This document shows, piece after piece, positions 16,729 to 25,431 of a stretch of 40,152 nucleotides of DNA (position 1 is its first letter; every line of letters starts with the position of its first letter). The position numbers were made by a program, and so were the translations under genes. The DNA is from Bacteroidota bacterium. Lineage in GTDB: Bacteria; Bacteroidota; Bacteroidia; Flavobacteriales; Flavobacteriaceae. The notes under the pieces were generated by a model. That model was not told the DNA's origin, did not search any database, and saw nothing but the letters and a program-made list of their open reading frames with translations. Location of the stretch: contig JAQCJC010000010.1 in assembly GCA_027593245.1 (NCBI GenBank), positions 1-40,152 of the forward strand, given 5' to 3'.

Positions 16729-16747
16729 CAAAAAATTATAAGCCACA

Positions 16748-17563
16748 ATGACAAACAAAAAACAATATAAACGCGTAACCGTCAAGTCCTTGGTTGAAAT
16801 GAAAGCAGCAAATGAAAAAATATCAATGCTTACCGCTTACGATTATACTATGGGTAAAATAGTTGATGGCGCAGGGGTTGACGTGATACTTGTTGGAGAC
16901 TCAGCAAGTAATGTAATGGCTGGTCATGAAACAACATTACCTATTACCTTGGACCAAATGATTTATCATGCTTCATCTGTTGTACGTGCTATTGATCGTG
17001 CACTGGTTGTGGTTGATCTGCCTTTTGGAACTTATCAAAGTGACTCCAAAGAGGCATTGCGGTCTGCAATTCGAATCATGAAAGAGAGTGGTGGACATGC
17101 CGTAAAACTAGAAGGAGGAAACGAAATAAAAGATTCTATTAAAAAAATTCTTAACGCTGGTATTCCTGTAATGGGACACCTTGGACTTACTCCTCAATCC
17201 ATATACAAATTTGGTACTTATACAGTCCGTGCCAAAGAGAAAGAAGAAGCGAAACAACTTCTCAAAGACGCAAAAATGTTAGAACGGATTGGGTGCTTTG
17301 CTGTTGTTCTTGAAAAGATTCCAGCAAAATTAGCAAAAGAAGTCGCAGAAAGTATCAGTATTCCAGTCATTGGGATTGGTGCTGGAGCTGATGTAGACGG
17401 GCAAGTTTTGGTCCTCCACGATATGATTGGAATGACACACGAATTCAATCCGCGCTTTTTAAGACGTTACATGAATCTTTACGAAACTATGACTAATAGT
17501 ATTGGGCAATATGTGAGTGATGTAAAATCGTCTGATTTTCCAAATGCTGAAGAGCAATACTAA
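16748..17563 (+). CDS. panB: 3-methyl-2-oxobutanoate hydroxymethyltransferase PanB
   Basis: A 271-aa class II aldolase-like enzyme that makes ketopantoate from 2-oxoisovalerate and methylene-THF, the first step to pantothenate and CoA. Motifs are complete: [48 protein letters not shown], the catalytic region [21 protein letters not shown] and [19 protein letters not shown]. Length is normal. It is the first gene of a tight panB-rluA-aldehyde dehydrogenase operon with 3-4 bp gaps. No panC or panD is nearby. Confidence 0.97.
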   Translation: MTNKKQYKRVTVKSLVEMKAANEKISMLTAYDYTMGKIVDGAGVDVILVGDSASNVMAGHETTLPITLDQMIYHASSVVRAIDRALVVVDLPFGTYQSDSKEALRSAIRIMKESGGHAVKLEGGNEIKDSIKKILNAGIPVMGHLGLTPQSIYKFGTYTVRAKEKEEAKQLLKDAKMLERIGCFAVVLEKIPAKLAKEVAESISIPVIGIGAGADVDGQVLVLHDMIGMTHEFNPRFLRRYMNLYETMTNSIGQYVSDVKSSDFPNAEEQY

Positions 17564-17566
17564 GCC

Positions 17567-18271
17567 ATGTCTAGAATTGTAACTAATTCATCTAATGTGC
17601 ACGTTTTGTATGAAGACAACCACATTATAGCAATCAACAAGAGAGTTGGTGATATTGTTCAGGGGGATAAAACCAATAACCCTCCGCTATCAGAATTAGT
17701 CAAAATCTATTTAAAGCATAAATACAATAAACCCGGAGCTGTATTTTTAGGAGTCGTACACCGGCTAGATCGGCCAACATCAGGAGTTGTAATTTTTGCA
17801 AAAACTTCAAAAGCACTCAAGCGGATGAATCAATTGTTTCAAGACAAAAAAATTGATAAAACCTATTGGGCTGTAGTAAAAGAAAGACCAATTAATACAA
17901 AAGATAGTTTAACACATTGGTTGAAAAAAAATCCAAAAACCAACACCACAAAAGTTTACCCAAAAGAAGTTCAAGACAGTAAAAAAGCTATTTTGCACTA
18001 CAAAACACTTTTAAAATTGGACAACTATACACTATTGGAAGTGAAATTAGAAACCGGTAGATCTCATCAAATTAGAAGTCAAATGGCGTATATTGGTTGC
18101 CCAATAAAAGGGGATTTAAAGTACGGTTTTCAGCGAAGTAATGCCGATGGAGGAATTCACTTACATGCTAAAGCTATTCAATTTACACACCCGGTATCCA
18201 AAACCCCCATCAATATAAATGCAGTACCACCAGATGATGTTTTATGGAACGAGTGTACTAAAATGATTTAA
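17567..18271 (+). CDS. RluA-family pseudouridine synthase
   Basis: A 234-aa RluA-type enzyme that isomerises specific uridines in rRNA or tRNA. The catalytic motif is VHRLDRPTSGVVIFAKT, with the Asp of HRLDRxTSG as nucleophile. Downstream, LEVKLETGRSHQIRSQMAYIGCPIKGDLKYG is the second conserved family block. The protein lacks an N-terminal S4 RNA-binding domain, so it is shorter than RluC or RluD (about 320) and nearer to RluA or TruC. The exact target base cannot be read from the sequence. It lies 3 bp after panB. Confidence 0.92.
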   Translation: MSRIVTNSSNVHVLYEDNHIIAINKRVGDIVQGDKTNNPPLSELVKIYLKHKYNKPGAVFLGVVHRLDRPTSGVVIFAKTSKALKRMNQLFQDKKIDKTYWAVVKERPINTKDSLTHWLKKNPKTNTTKVYPKEVQDSKKAILHYKTLLKLDNYTLLEVKLETGRSHQIRSQMAYIGCPIKGDLKYGFQRSNADGGIHLHAKAIQFTHPVSKTPININAVPPDDVLWNECTKMI

Positions 18272-18275
18272 AACT

Positions 18276-19652
18276 ATGGAACATATTAAAATTATTAATC
18301 AGCAAAAAACCTTTTTTGACTCTGGAAGAACTAGAGATTTATCCTATATCAAAGACAAACTGAAAGCACTTAAAACTAATATTCTATCTAATGAAGAAGC
18401 GATTTACGAAGCGCTTTATAAAGATTTTAAAAAATCGAGATTTGAAGCTTATTTTAGCGAAATCGGGATTGTTGTTGCTGAAATAGATATGACGCTTAAG
18501 AATCTTAAATCGTGGTCCAAACCAAACAAAGTACGCGCTGCTGCTCTAAACTTTCCTTCAAAAGATTATATTTATTCAGAACCTTACGGAGCTGTACTAA
18601 TTATTGCTCCATGGAATTATCCGTTCCAATTGGCTATTGCACCCGTCATTTCGGCTATTGCAGCAGGAAATACAGTTGTTTTAAAACCGAGTGAGCTTAC
18701 ACCACATACAGCAAAAATTATTGAAACCATACTCTCAGAAGTATTTCAAAATGAGCATTTAAGCATTATTCAGGGTGGGATTCCAGAAACAACTGCTCTT
18801 TTGAATGAACGCTGGGATTATATTTTCTTCACTGGAAGCGTTCCGGTGGGTAAAATTGTCGCAAAAGCCGCTGCGCAGTACATGACACCAGTTACGCTTG
18901 AATTAGGGGGGAAAAACCCATGTATTGTTGATGATAGTGTAAATATAAAATTAGTTGCAAAACGTTTGGTTTGGGGTAAGTTTGTTAATGCTGGGCAAAC
19001 TTGTATTGCACCAGATTATATTTTAGCTGAAAAATCCATAAAGTCTGAGTTAATTCAGCAGCTCAAAATTGAAATCACAAAGGCCTACGGAGAAGAACCT
19101 AAAAAATCAACAGATTATCCACGAATTGTCAATACAAAAAATTTGAAACGGCTTTCGGCCATGCTCAAAGGAGTTGATGTGGTGCATGGAGGAGATGTCG
19201 ATGAAGAGGACGATTATATTGCCCCTACTCTAGTGGACAATCCTAGCTTGAAGAGTAAACTGATGGAGGGCGAAATTTTTGGTCCAATTTTACCTGTTTT
19301 CAGCTATGAAACCATGGAAGATATTGAGTTGATGGTTAGCCGTTATGAAAAACCATTAGGGTTTTATGTCTTTTCCAATAGAAAACAATTCTACAATACA
19401 CTCATTAAAAAATACAGCTTTGGTGGAGGTTCAGTAAACGACACTATGGTTCATTTTGGCAATCCTAGATTGCCGTTTGGTGGAGTTGGCGAAAGTGGTA
19501 TTGGCGCATACCACGGTCGTCTGGGATTCGACACGTTTTCACACAAAAAAGGCATTACTATTAAAGCTAATTGGTTGGATATTCCTTTGCGTTATGCGCC
19601 CTACACAAATAAGCTTAAAAAGATTAAAAAGGCCTTTAAATGGCTGGGGTAA
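18276..19652 (+). CDS. aldehyde dehydrogenase (class 3 / fatty aldehyde type)
   Basis: A 458-aa NAD(P)-dependent aldehyde dehydrogenase, short as in class 3 enzymes. Active-site elements are IIAPWNYPFQLAI (oxyanion Asn), FTGSVPVGKIV (cofactor binding), TLELGGKNP (general base Glu) and NAGQTCIAPDYIL with nucleophile Cys243; the C-terminal block GGVGESGIGAYHGRLGFDTFSH is characteristic of the class 3/ALDH3 group. The hydrophobic end NKLKKIKKAFKWLG is basic rather than a clear membrane anchor. It probably oxidises medium- or long-chain aldehydes from lipid turnover (inference). It is the last gene of the panB operon. Confidence 0.94.
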   Translation: MEHIKIINQQKTFFDSGRTRDLSYIKDKLKALKTNILSNEEAIYEALYKDFKKSRFEAYFSEIGIVVAEIDMTLKNLKSWSKPNKVRAAALNFPSKDYIYSEPYGAVLIIAPWNYPFQLAIAPVISAIAAGNTVVLKPSELTPHTAKIIETILSEVFQNEHLSIIQGGIPETTALLNERWDYIFFTGSVPVGKIVAKAAAQYMTPVTLELGGKNPCIVDDSVNIKLVAKRLVWGKFVNAGQTCIAPDYILAEKSIKSELIQQLKIEITKAYGEEPKKSTDYPRIVNTKNLKRLSAMLKGVDVVHGGDVDEEDDYIAPTLVDNPSLKSKLMEGEIFGPILPVFSYETMEDIELMVSRYEKPLGFYVFSNRKQFYNTLIKKYSFGGGSVNDTMVHFGNPRLPFGGVGESGIGAYHGRLGFDTFSHKKGITIKANWLDIPLRYAPYTNKLKKIKKAFKWLG

Positions 19653-19736
19653 AACAGTAATAGATTTTTCTTATTACATATAATTAAAATATTGATTTTC
19701 AGTAATTTATAAAATTTATATAAAGTATAAATTTAA

Positions 19737-21275
19737 TTAATTAAGCCACCCTTCTCGATCTAAACTTCGGTACTGAATAGCTTCACTAATGTGTTTGCTT
19801 TCTATAGTTTTTGAGGCTTCTAAATCGGCAATTGTTCGGGCAACTTTCAAGATTCTATCATAAGCTCTAGCTGAGAGGTTTAAACGTTCCATAGCGTGCT
19901 TCAAAAGTGATTTGGAATCCTCATACAAAACACAAAATTTCCGTATGTGCTTAGTCTGCATCTGAGCATTGTAATGTACCGAATTTATAGACTCAAAGCG
20001 TAGAGTTTGCAACGCTAGAGCTTTGGTTACTCGTTCTCTAATCACAATAGATGGCTCACCACGACGTTCTACTGTGAGCTTTTCAAAAGGCACAGGCGTT
20101 ACCTCTACATGTATATCAATACGATCCAACAAGGGTCCTGAAATTTTTCCCATATACCGTTGCATTTCGGCTGGTGACGAGGTTACAGGTGATGAGGGAT
20201 CATTAAAAAAACCGCTTGGACTTGGATTCATACTGGCAACCAACATAAAACTACTCGGGTATCTAACTGTAAATTTTGCTCTCGAAATGGTAACCTCTAA
20301 ATCTTCCAAGGGTTGACGCATGACTTCAAGTACTGAGCGCTTAAATTCTGGTAGTTCATCTAAAAACAACACCCCATTGTGCGCCATAGAGATTTCACCC
20401 GGCTGAGGGTACTGCCCTCCGCCTACGAGCGCAACATCTGAAATGGTATGATGAGGTGAACGAAATGGCCGTTGTGTCATCAACCCAGATGAAGCGCGCA
20501 AACGTCCTACCACGGAATGAATTTTTGTGGTTTCCAAAGCCTCATGCAAGGTCATCGGTGGTAAGATGGACGGCAAACGCTTCGCTAACATGGTTTTTCC
20601 GCTTCCTGGTGGCCCAATGAGAATGATATTATGCCATCCAGCGGCGGCGATTTCCATGCAACGCTTGATGCTTTCTTGCCCTTTGACATCGGCAAAATCG
20701 AAATCGGGTTGGTCTAATGCTTTGGCAAATTCTTCTTGAATATCAAATGTCGTAACTTCAATCTCTATATTTTTATCAAAATGATTGATGACCTCTGTAA
20801 TATGACTAGCACCATAAACTTTAAGTCCCTTTACAATTGCTGCTTCTTTGGCGTTTTGTTTTGGAAGTATAAACCCCTTAAATCCCTCTTCTAGCGCTTT
20901 GACCGCAATGGGTAACGCCCCTCTTATAGGGTTTAAACTCCCATCAAGAGACAATTCCCCCATAATGATATATCGTTCTACATTAGGGGGTTTTATTTGC
21001 CCTGAAGCTGTTAAAACCCCAATAGCCAGTGTCAAATCATACGCCGAGCCTTCCTTGCGCATGTCTGCAGGCGACATATTTATGATGATTTTTTTGCCGG
21101 GAATTCGAAAGCCATTGTTTTCTAGCGCTGCTGCAATTCGAAAATTACTCTCTTTAATGGCATTGTCAGGAAGACCCACCAAGTGGTATCCAATCCCATT
21201 ATCGACATTAAATTCTACCGTGATGGTATGGGCCTCCACGCCAAAAACAGCGCTACCATAAACTTTGTTTAGCAT
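19737..21275 (-). CDS. ComM/YifB-family Mg-chelatase-like AAA+ ATPase
   Basis: A 512-aa protein with an N-terminal Lon-protease-like fold domain (residues 1-180, DNGIGYHLVGLPDNAIKE; KIIINMSPADMRKEGSAYDLT), a central AAA+ domain with Walker A IGPPGSGKTML and the Mg-chelatase block GEISMAHNGVLFLDELPEF, and a C-terminal lid domain with LSARAYDRILKVARTIADL. In Vibrio and Haemophilus ComM is a helicase promoting branch migration during natural transformation. In this host the same role is likely but unproven; no other competence genes are near. The gene stands alone, convergent with the aldehyde dehydrogenase. Confidence 0.93.
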   Translation of the reverse strand: MLNKVYGSAVFGVEAHTITVEFNVDNGIGYHLVGLPDNAIKESNFRIAAALENNGFRIPGKKIIINMSPADMRKEGSAYDLTLAIGVLTASGQIKPPNVERYIIMGELSLDGSLNPIRGALPIAVKALEEGFKGFILPKQNAKEAAIVKGLKVYGASHITEVINHFDKNIEIEVTTFDIQEEFAKALDQPDFDFADVKGQESIKRCMEIAAAGWHNIILIGPPGSGKTMLAKRLPSILPPMTLHEALETTKIHSVVGRLRASSGLMTQRPFRSPHHTISDVALVGGGQYPQPGEISMAHNGVLFLDELPEFKRSVLEVMRQPLEDLEVTISRAKFTVRYPSSFMLVASMNPSPSGFFNDPSSPVTSSPAEMQRYMGKISGPLLDRIDIHVEVTPVPFEKLTVERRGEPSIVIRERVTKALALQTLRFESINSVHYNAQMQTKHIRKFCVLYEDSKSLLKHAMERLNLSARAYDRILKVARTIADLEASKTIESKHISEAIQYRSLDREGWLN

Positions 21276-21332
21276 AAAATAGATTTGAGAATATAAAATT
21301 AAAAAAAATTACCAATACTTATTTAGCCTTTC

Positions 21333-21354
21333 AAATGTTAATGTTTGTTTAATT
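21333..21354 (+). promoter_or_regulatory. 22-bp shared upstream element, copy 1 (AAATGTTAATGTTTGTTTAATT)
   Basis: It differs at one base from the element at 26984-27005. In both places it lies exactly 26 bp upstream of a TAnnTTTG box that heads an operon ending in a photolyase. It contains the tandem half-site AATGTT-AATGTT. Candidate activator or light-regulator site. Confidence 0.6.
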
Positions 21355-21366
21355 ATTAAAATAAAA

Positions 21367-21378
21367 ACTTGAACAAGT
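21367..21378. promoter_or_regulatory. inverted repeat ACTTG-AA-CAAGT next to the -7 box
   Basis: Perfect 5-bp arms with a 2-bp centre, ending 2 bp upstream of the -7 box at 21381. The operon at 27060 has a different palindrome at the identical distance. Possible repressor site, perhaps for the TetR-like product of the first gene. Confidence 0.4.
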
Positions 21379-21380
21379 CA

Positions 21381-21388
21381 TATTTTTG
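21381..21388 (+). promoter_or_regulatory. -7 box TATTTTTG of the TetR/ABC1/cryptochrome operon
   Basis: A perfect TAnnTTTG match 17 bp before the ATG at 21406, with no obvious TTG at -33. The absence of a -33 element fits dependence on an activator bound further upstream. Confidence 0.6.
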
Positions 21389-21405
21389 TAAAAATCAATT
21401 TCCCT

Positions 21406-22062
21406 ATGGCAAAAAATACAAAGCTTACCAAAGATATACTTATTGCGTTGTACATGAACAGCGTACTTGAGCACAACGAAACACCAAAAAGCGTATACAC
21501 ATTCGCCAAGATGAACAATTTTGAGGAATCAGAATTCTATGGTTTTTTTGGTTCATTTGAAGCGTTGGAATCTTCAATTTTTGAAACTTTTTTCGATAAC
21601 ACCACCAAAACCCTCGAAAATAGTAAAGACTTCAAAAACTACGATGATCAGAACAAATTATTAAGTTTTTATTTTACATTTTTTGGAAATCTAACTGCAA
21701 ACCGCAGTTATGTTACTCAAGCTTTGCACAGCACTAAAGGCGGTCTAAATCATCTTAAAAAGCTTAAGCCCTTACGTAATAAGTTTTTAGAATTTGTGGA
21801 TGAATTAAATCTGACCGGTATTGAAATAAAAAATAAGCGTATCGACGATATCAAAGATCTTGTCGTAAACGAATCCTATTGGGTGCAAATGCTCGTGACC
21901 TTAAAATTTTGGTTAGACGACGACTCGGCAGATTTTGAGAAAACGGATCTTTTTATAGAAAAATCTATTGCTGCAAGCTTTGAATTGGCACATACAAAAC
22001 CTCTCAAGAGTGTGGTTGACTTTGGTAAATTTTTGTTTAAAGAAAAAATGGGCGCTCATTAA
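21406..22062 (+). CDS. TetR-like transcriptional regulator
   Basis: A 218-aa all-helical protein. Residues 10-60 fit a TetR helix-turn-helix: KDILIALYMNSVLEHN, TPKSVYTFAKMNNFEESEFYGFFGSFEALE, where the YGFFGSFEAL segment aligns with the YxHFxSKEAL block that ends TetR DNA-binding domains. The remainder would be the ligand-binding domain. The HTH is divergent and a non-regulatory role is possible. It overlaps the ABC1 kinase gene by one base (TAATG) and is the first gene of the operon reaching two photolyase/cryptochrome genes, so it may control its own operon. Confidence 0.72.
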   Translation: MAKNTKLTKDILIALYMNSVLEHNETPKSVYTFAKMNNFEESEFYGFFGSFEALESSIFETFFDNTTKTLENSKDFKNYDDQNKLLSFYFTFFGNLTANRSYVTQALHSTKGGLNHLKKLKPLRNKFLEFVDELNLTGIEIKNKRIDDIKDLVVNESYWVQMLVTLKFWLDDDSADFEKTDLFIEKSIAASFELAHTKPLKSVVDFGKFLFKEKMGAH

Positions 22063-23372
22063 TGAAATCCATCGACCGTATTCCTACATCAAAACTACAA
22101 CGGGCTTCAAAAATTGTAACTACTGGCGCTAAAGTTGGTGTTAATTACATCAAGTATTATGGAGAAAAACTAAGCAAATCGGAGAAAATTGCTAAGGACA
22201 ATCTAAACAAAAACAATGCTGAAGATATCTACGGTGGGCTCAAGCAACTTAAAGGCAGCGCGCTAAAGGTAGCGCAAATGCTAAGCATGGAAAAAAATAT
22301 TTTACCTCAGGCTTATGTTGAGAAGTTTTCCTTAGCTCAATTTTCTGTTCCCCCACTTTCCTCACCACTAGTAATAAAAACATTCAAAAAGTATTTTGGC
22401 AAAAATCCAGATGCAATTTTCGATCATTTTGATTCAAATTCTGTTAATGCTGCAAGTATTGGTCAGGTACATAAAGCCAAAAAAAATGGAAAAGAATTAG
22501 CCGTGAAAATTCAATATCCTGGAGTAGCGGATAGTATTAAATCAGATCTTGCAATGGTTAAACCAATAGCATTAAGAATGTTTAATATAAAAGGCAAGGA
22601 TTCCGAGAAATATTTTAAGGAAGTTGAGGACAAGTTAACTGAAGAAACCGATTATTGCCTCGAAATTCAACAAAGTCAAGAAATTTCAAAGGCTTGTGCG
22701 CATATTCCAAATATTCTTTTTCCTAACTACTACAACGAATATTCATCCAAGCGAATTTTGACCATGGATTTCATGAAAGGATTGCATCTTTCTGAGTACG
22801 TGAAGCAAAATGACGACCAAGAAAAGTTCAATCGATTGGGGCAAGCTTTATGGGATTTTTATATGCATCAAATTCACAATCTTAAAAAGGTGCATGCAGA
22901 TCCTCATCCGGGAAACTTTCTAATAAATAACGATGCCCAGTTAATTGCATTGGATTTTGGCTGTATGAAAGTGATTCCGGAAACATTCTATAAACCTTAT
23001 TTTGAATTAGCTGATATTGCAATTATAAATAATAAAAATTGTTTTTCAGAAAAATTATATGAGCTAGAAATACTCACTCCTAAAGACACTAAAGAAGAAG
23101 TTTCATTTTTCACGGACATGTTTCACGATTTACTTAGCGTCTTCACACTACCCTTCCAGAAAGAAATATTTGATTTCTCTGATTCAGATTTTTTTGGAAA
23201 AATCGGAGATCTTGCTGAAAGATATAGTCAAAGTTCAGAGCTGCGAAAGTTTAACAGCAATAGAGGATCAAAGCATTTTATCTATATGAACAGAACCTTT
23301 TTTGGGCTTTACAACCTGATGTTTGACTTGAAGGCTAAGGAAGTTAAGATTAATCAATTTCAACACTACTAA
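22062..23372 (+). CDS. ABC1/UbiB-family atypical kinase
   Basis: A 436-aa protein of the ABC1 (AarF/UbiB/Coq8) family, linked in other organisms to quinone or isoprenoid lipid homeostasis. Visible motifs are the Ala-rich loop NAASIGQVHKA that replaces a P-loop, the ATP-site Lys in LAVKIQYPGV, the ExD-type segment EETDYCLEIQQ, HADPHPGNFLIN and the metal-binding ALDFGCMK. The family-defining KxGQ motif reads KVAQ here (Gly to Ala). No transmembrane tail is evident. It is translationally coupled to the genes on both sides. Location in a light/UV operon suggests a stress role rather than routine quinone synthesis, but that is inference. Confidence 0.9.
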   Translation: MKSIDRIPTSKLQRASKIVTTGAKVGVNYIKYYGEKLSKSEKIAKDNLNKNNAEDIYGGLKQLKGSALKVAQMLSMEKNILPQAYVEKFSLAQFSVPPLSSPLVIKTFKKYFGKNPDAIFDHFDSNSVNAASIGQVHKAKKNGKELAVKIQYPGVADSIKSDLAMVKPIALRMFNIKGKDSEKYFKEVEDKLTEETDYCLEIQQSQEISKACAHIPNILFPNYYNEYSSKRILTMDFMKGLHLSEYVKQNDDQEKFNRLGQALWDFYMHQIHNLKKVHADPHPGNFLINNDAQLIALDFGCMKVIPETFYKPYFELADIAIINNKNCFSEKLYELEILTPKDTKEEVSFFTDMFHDLLSVFTLPFQKEIFDFSDSDFFGKIGDLAERYSQSSELRKFNSNRGSKHFIYMNRTFFGLYNLMFDLKAKEVKINQFQHY

Positions 23373-24010
23373 TGATACATTTAAAACGTCAAGACTTTGA
23401 AGAGTTAGACCATATATTTAGAATCAATTTGATTAACAGCTGCTCTGGTTTCAAATCAGCTAATCTTATAGGTACAAAATCTAATGATGGCACTCCTAAT
23501 GTTGCCGTTTTTAGCTCCGTAACTCATCTGGGCTCTAACCCTCCACTTCTTGGTATAATTTTTAGGCCTGTTACTGATGTGCCAAGAAATACTTACGAAA
23601 ACATAAAAGAAACTGGACAATTCACAATAAACCACATTGACGCTTCAATCATTCAAGATGCGCACCACACTTCAGCAAAATACCCAAAAGAGGTTTCAGA
23701 ATTCAATACCACTGAATTAGAAGAAGAATACAAGAATGGTTGGCATGCGCCATTTGTAAAAAACGCTCCGATTCAGATGGCACTTACCTACTGTGAAGAG
23801 TATGAAATAAAGGCCAACAACACTATACAACTGATAGGCGAAATCAAAGATTTATTCATACGTCCAGAATTATTGGAAGATGATGGATTTATCAATTTAT
23901 CAAAAGGCAACATTGTTGCAATAAACGGATTAGATGGGTATACTATTCCAAAACTTAAAGAGCGAATAGCTTACCAAAGACCAAAAAACAAAATAAACTT
24001 AAAGCGGTAA
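23372..24010 (+). CDS. flavin reductase-like FMN-binding split-barrel protein
   Basis: A 212-aa protein of the flavin-reductase-like/DIM6 group. It has the split-barrel FMN-binding pattern: GTKSNDGTPNVAVFSSVTHLGSNPPLLGIIFRP, then NTYENIKETGQFTINHID. Such proteins bind FMN non-covalently and either reduce free flavin with NAD(P)H or carry an unknown reaction. Between an ABC1 kinase and photolyases, supply of reduced flavin is a tempting idea but untested. It overlaps the kinase stop by one base. Its stop codon is followed, in the same frame, by the TTG of the DUF2256 gene. Confidence 0.87.
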   Translation: MIHLKRQDFEELDHIFRINLINSCSGFKSANLIGTKSNDGTPNVAVFSSVTHLGSNPPLLGIIFRPVTDVPRNTYENIKETGQFTINHIDASIIQDAHHTSAKYPKEVSEFNTTELEEEYKNGWHAPFVKNAPIQMALTYCEEYEIKANNTIQLIGEIKDLFIRPELLEDDGFINLSKGNIVAINGLDGYTIPKLKERIAYQRPKNKINLKR

Positions 24011-24013
24011 GTT

Positions 24014-24151
24014 TTGAAAAAATCACAATTACCAGTCAAAACTTGCGTTGTTTGCACAAGGCCCTTTAATTGGCGTAAAAAGTGGGCCCGGGATTGGGAA
24101 AATGTAAAATATTGTAGCAAAAAATGCAGCAGCACAAAAACACATCAATAG
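24014..24151 (+). CDS. DUF2256 small zinc-ribbon-like protein (missed by ORF track)
   Basis: A 45-aa protein starting at TTG and not in the ORF track. The sequence [20 protein letters not shown], followed by [17 protein letters not shown], matches DUF2256 very well (CxxCxRPFxWRKKW...W..V.YCS..C); the two Cys pairs suggest a zinc site. DUF2256 proteins are commonly encoded beside cryptochrome or photolyase genes, and their function is unknown. The start must be TTG: the only upstream in-frame codon before the flavin reductase TAA is GTT. The last 28 bp overlap the start of the cryptochrome gene in another frame, so translation is probably coupled. Confidence 0.9.
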   Translation: MKKSQLPVKTCVVCTRPFNWRKKWARDWENVKYCSKKCSSTKTHQ

Positions 24152-25431
24152 TTTGGTTTAGAAACGATTTGAGATCGCAAGACAATAACGTTCTCAATTC
24201 TGCCCTAATGTCGTCTAATCGTGTTATTGGGGTTTACTTCTTGGACCCTAAATTATCTGAAACCACAAAATACGGGTTCAAAAAAATGGACCGTTACAGA
24301 GCAAGATTTTTATTAGAAACGCTTCACTGCCTCAAGCGGGAGTTAAACAAATTAAACATCAGCCTTCTTGTGTTTAATACTGCTGCTGAACATAAAATGA
24401 GCAGCTTGGTTACATCATTTGACGTCGATTCCATTTTTCTTCAAAAAGAATGGACTTCTGAAGAACAATTAAGCTTAGAAAAAGTTAAAAATGTACTCCC
24501 TAAGGGCATTAAAATACACGAAATTTATGACCAGTTTTTATTTGATCCTGAGGATGTCCCTTTTGGTGCGCATAAAACCCCAGTAGTTTTTACGCAGTTT
24601 AGAAAGTTGCTTGAAAAAAAATCTAAAGTAAAACAATTAGTTGAACTTAAGCCCCAAAACATCGATTCCTTAATAAATCAGCACACTAAAATCCCGAACT
24701 TAATAGATATTGGATTTGATACTTTTGAAAAGGACGACCGTACTGCGTTTCCATTTGAGGGAGGAGAAATATCTGCTGATCTGCGTTTGAATCATTACTT
24801 TTTTGAATCAAAAGCACTTGGGGTTTATAAAAAAACAAGAAATGGACTCTTAGGATTAAATTACAGCTCAAAACTTTCGGCATGGTTAGCAAACGGAAGC
24901 ATATCAGCTCGCCAAATTTACTGGAAAGTTAAGATGTTTGAGAAACAATATTTCTCAAATCAATCCACATATTGGTTGGTATTTGAATTGATTTGGCGTG
25001 ATTTTTTCAAATATACCGCTCTCAAGCATCGTAATTCCATATTCAAATTAGGCGGCATTCTTGAGAAAACTTATGAATGGTCAACAAATCAAAAATTTGT
25101 TCAACAATGGGTGAATGGTGAAACGGCTGATGACTTTGTAAATGCCAATATGATTGAGCTTAAAAAAACGGGGTGGATGAGCAATCGAGGGCGTCAAAAT
25201 GTCGCTTCCTTTTTTGCTAAGTCACAAAAGCTAGATTGGCGGATTGGTGCCGCTTATTTTGAAAGTATGTTAATTGATTACGATGTACACAGCAACTATG
25301 GAAATTGGATGTATGTTTCTGGTGTAGGCAATGACCCTAGAGATCGCGTTTTTAACGTTGATTTGCAGGCTAAGCGATACGATGCAAATAAAAAGTTTAG
25401 AAATCAATGGTTACAAACTAAATTATTTTAA
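24124..25431 (+). CDS. cryptochrome DASH / DASH-type photolyase
   Basis: A 435-aa flavoprotein of the cryptochrome/photolyase family. Residues 1-170 form the Rossmann antenna domain ([28 protein letters not shown]). The FAD-binding helical domain includes [42 protein letters not shown] and the DASH-type [26 protein letters not shown], ending [17 protein letters not shown] proteins repair CPDs mainly in single-stranded DNA and bind MTHF as antenna. The gene overlaps DUF2256 at its start and abuts the Fe-S photolyase (TAAATG). Confidence 0.93.
   Translation: MQQHKNTSIVWFRNDLRSQDNNVLNSALMSSNRVIGVYFLDPKLSETTKYGFKKMDRYRARFLLETLHCLKRELNKLNISLLVFNTAAEHKMSSLVTSFDVDSIFLQKEWTSEEQLSLEKVKNVLPKGIKIHEIYDQFLFDPEDVPFGAHKTPVVFTQFRKLLEKKSKVKQLVELKPQNIDSLINQHTKIPNLIDIGFDTFEKDDRTAFPFEGGEISADLRLNHYFFESKALGVYKKTRNGLLGLNYSSKLSAWLANGSISARQIYWKVKMFEKQYFSNQSTYWLVFELIWRDFFKYTALKHRNSIFKLGGILEKTYEWSTNQKFVQQWVNGETADDFVNANMIELKKTGWMSNRGRQNVASFFAKSQKLDWRIGAAYFESMLIDYDVHSNYGNWMYVSGVGNDPRDRVFNVDLQAKRYDANKKFRNQWLQTKLF

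Noticed and set aside
16609-16747. CIRCE (HrcA) operator upstream of dnaK
   Set aside because: No TTAGCACTC-N9-GAGTGCTAA-like sequence is present; the dyad there has a different sequence.
20848-21261. 137-aa plus-strand ORF opposite the ComM/YifB gene
   Set aside because: It lies wholly antisense to a gene with clear motifs, has no recognisable family and no promoter or coupling; a codon-shadow ORF.
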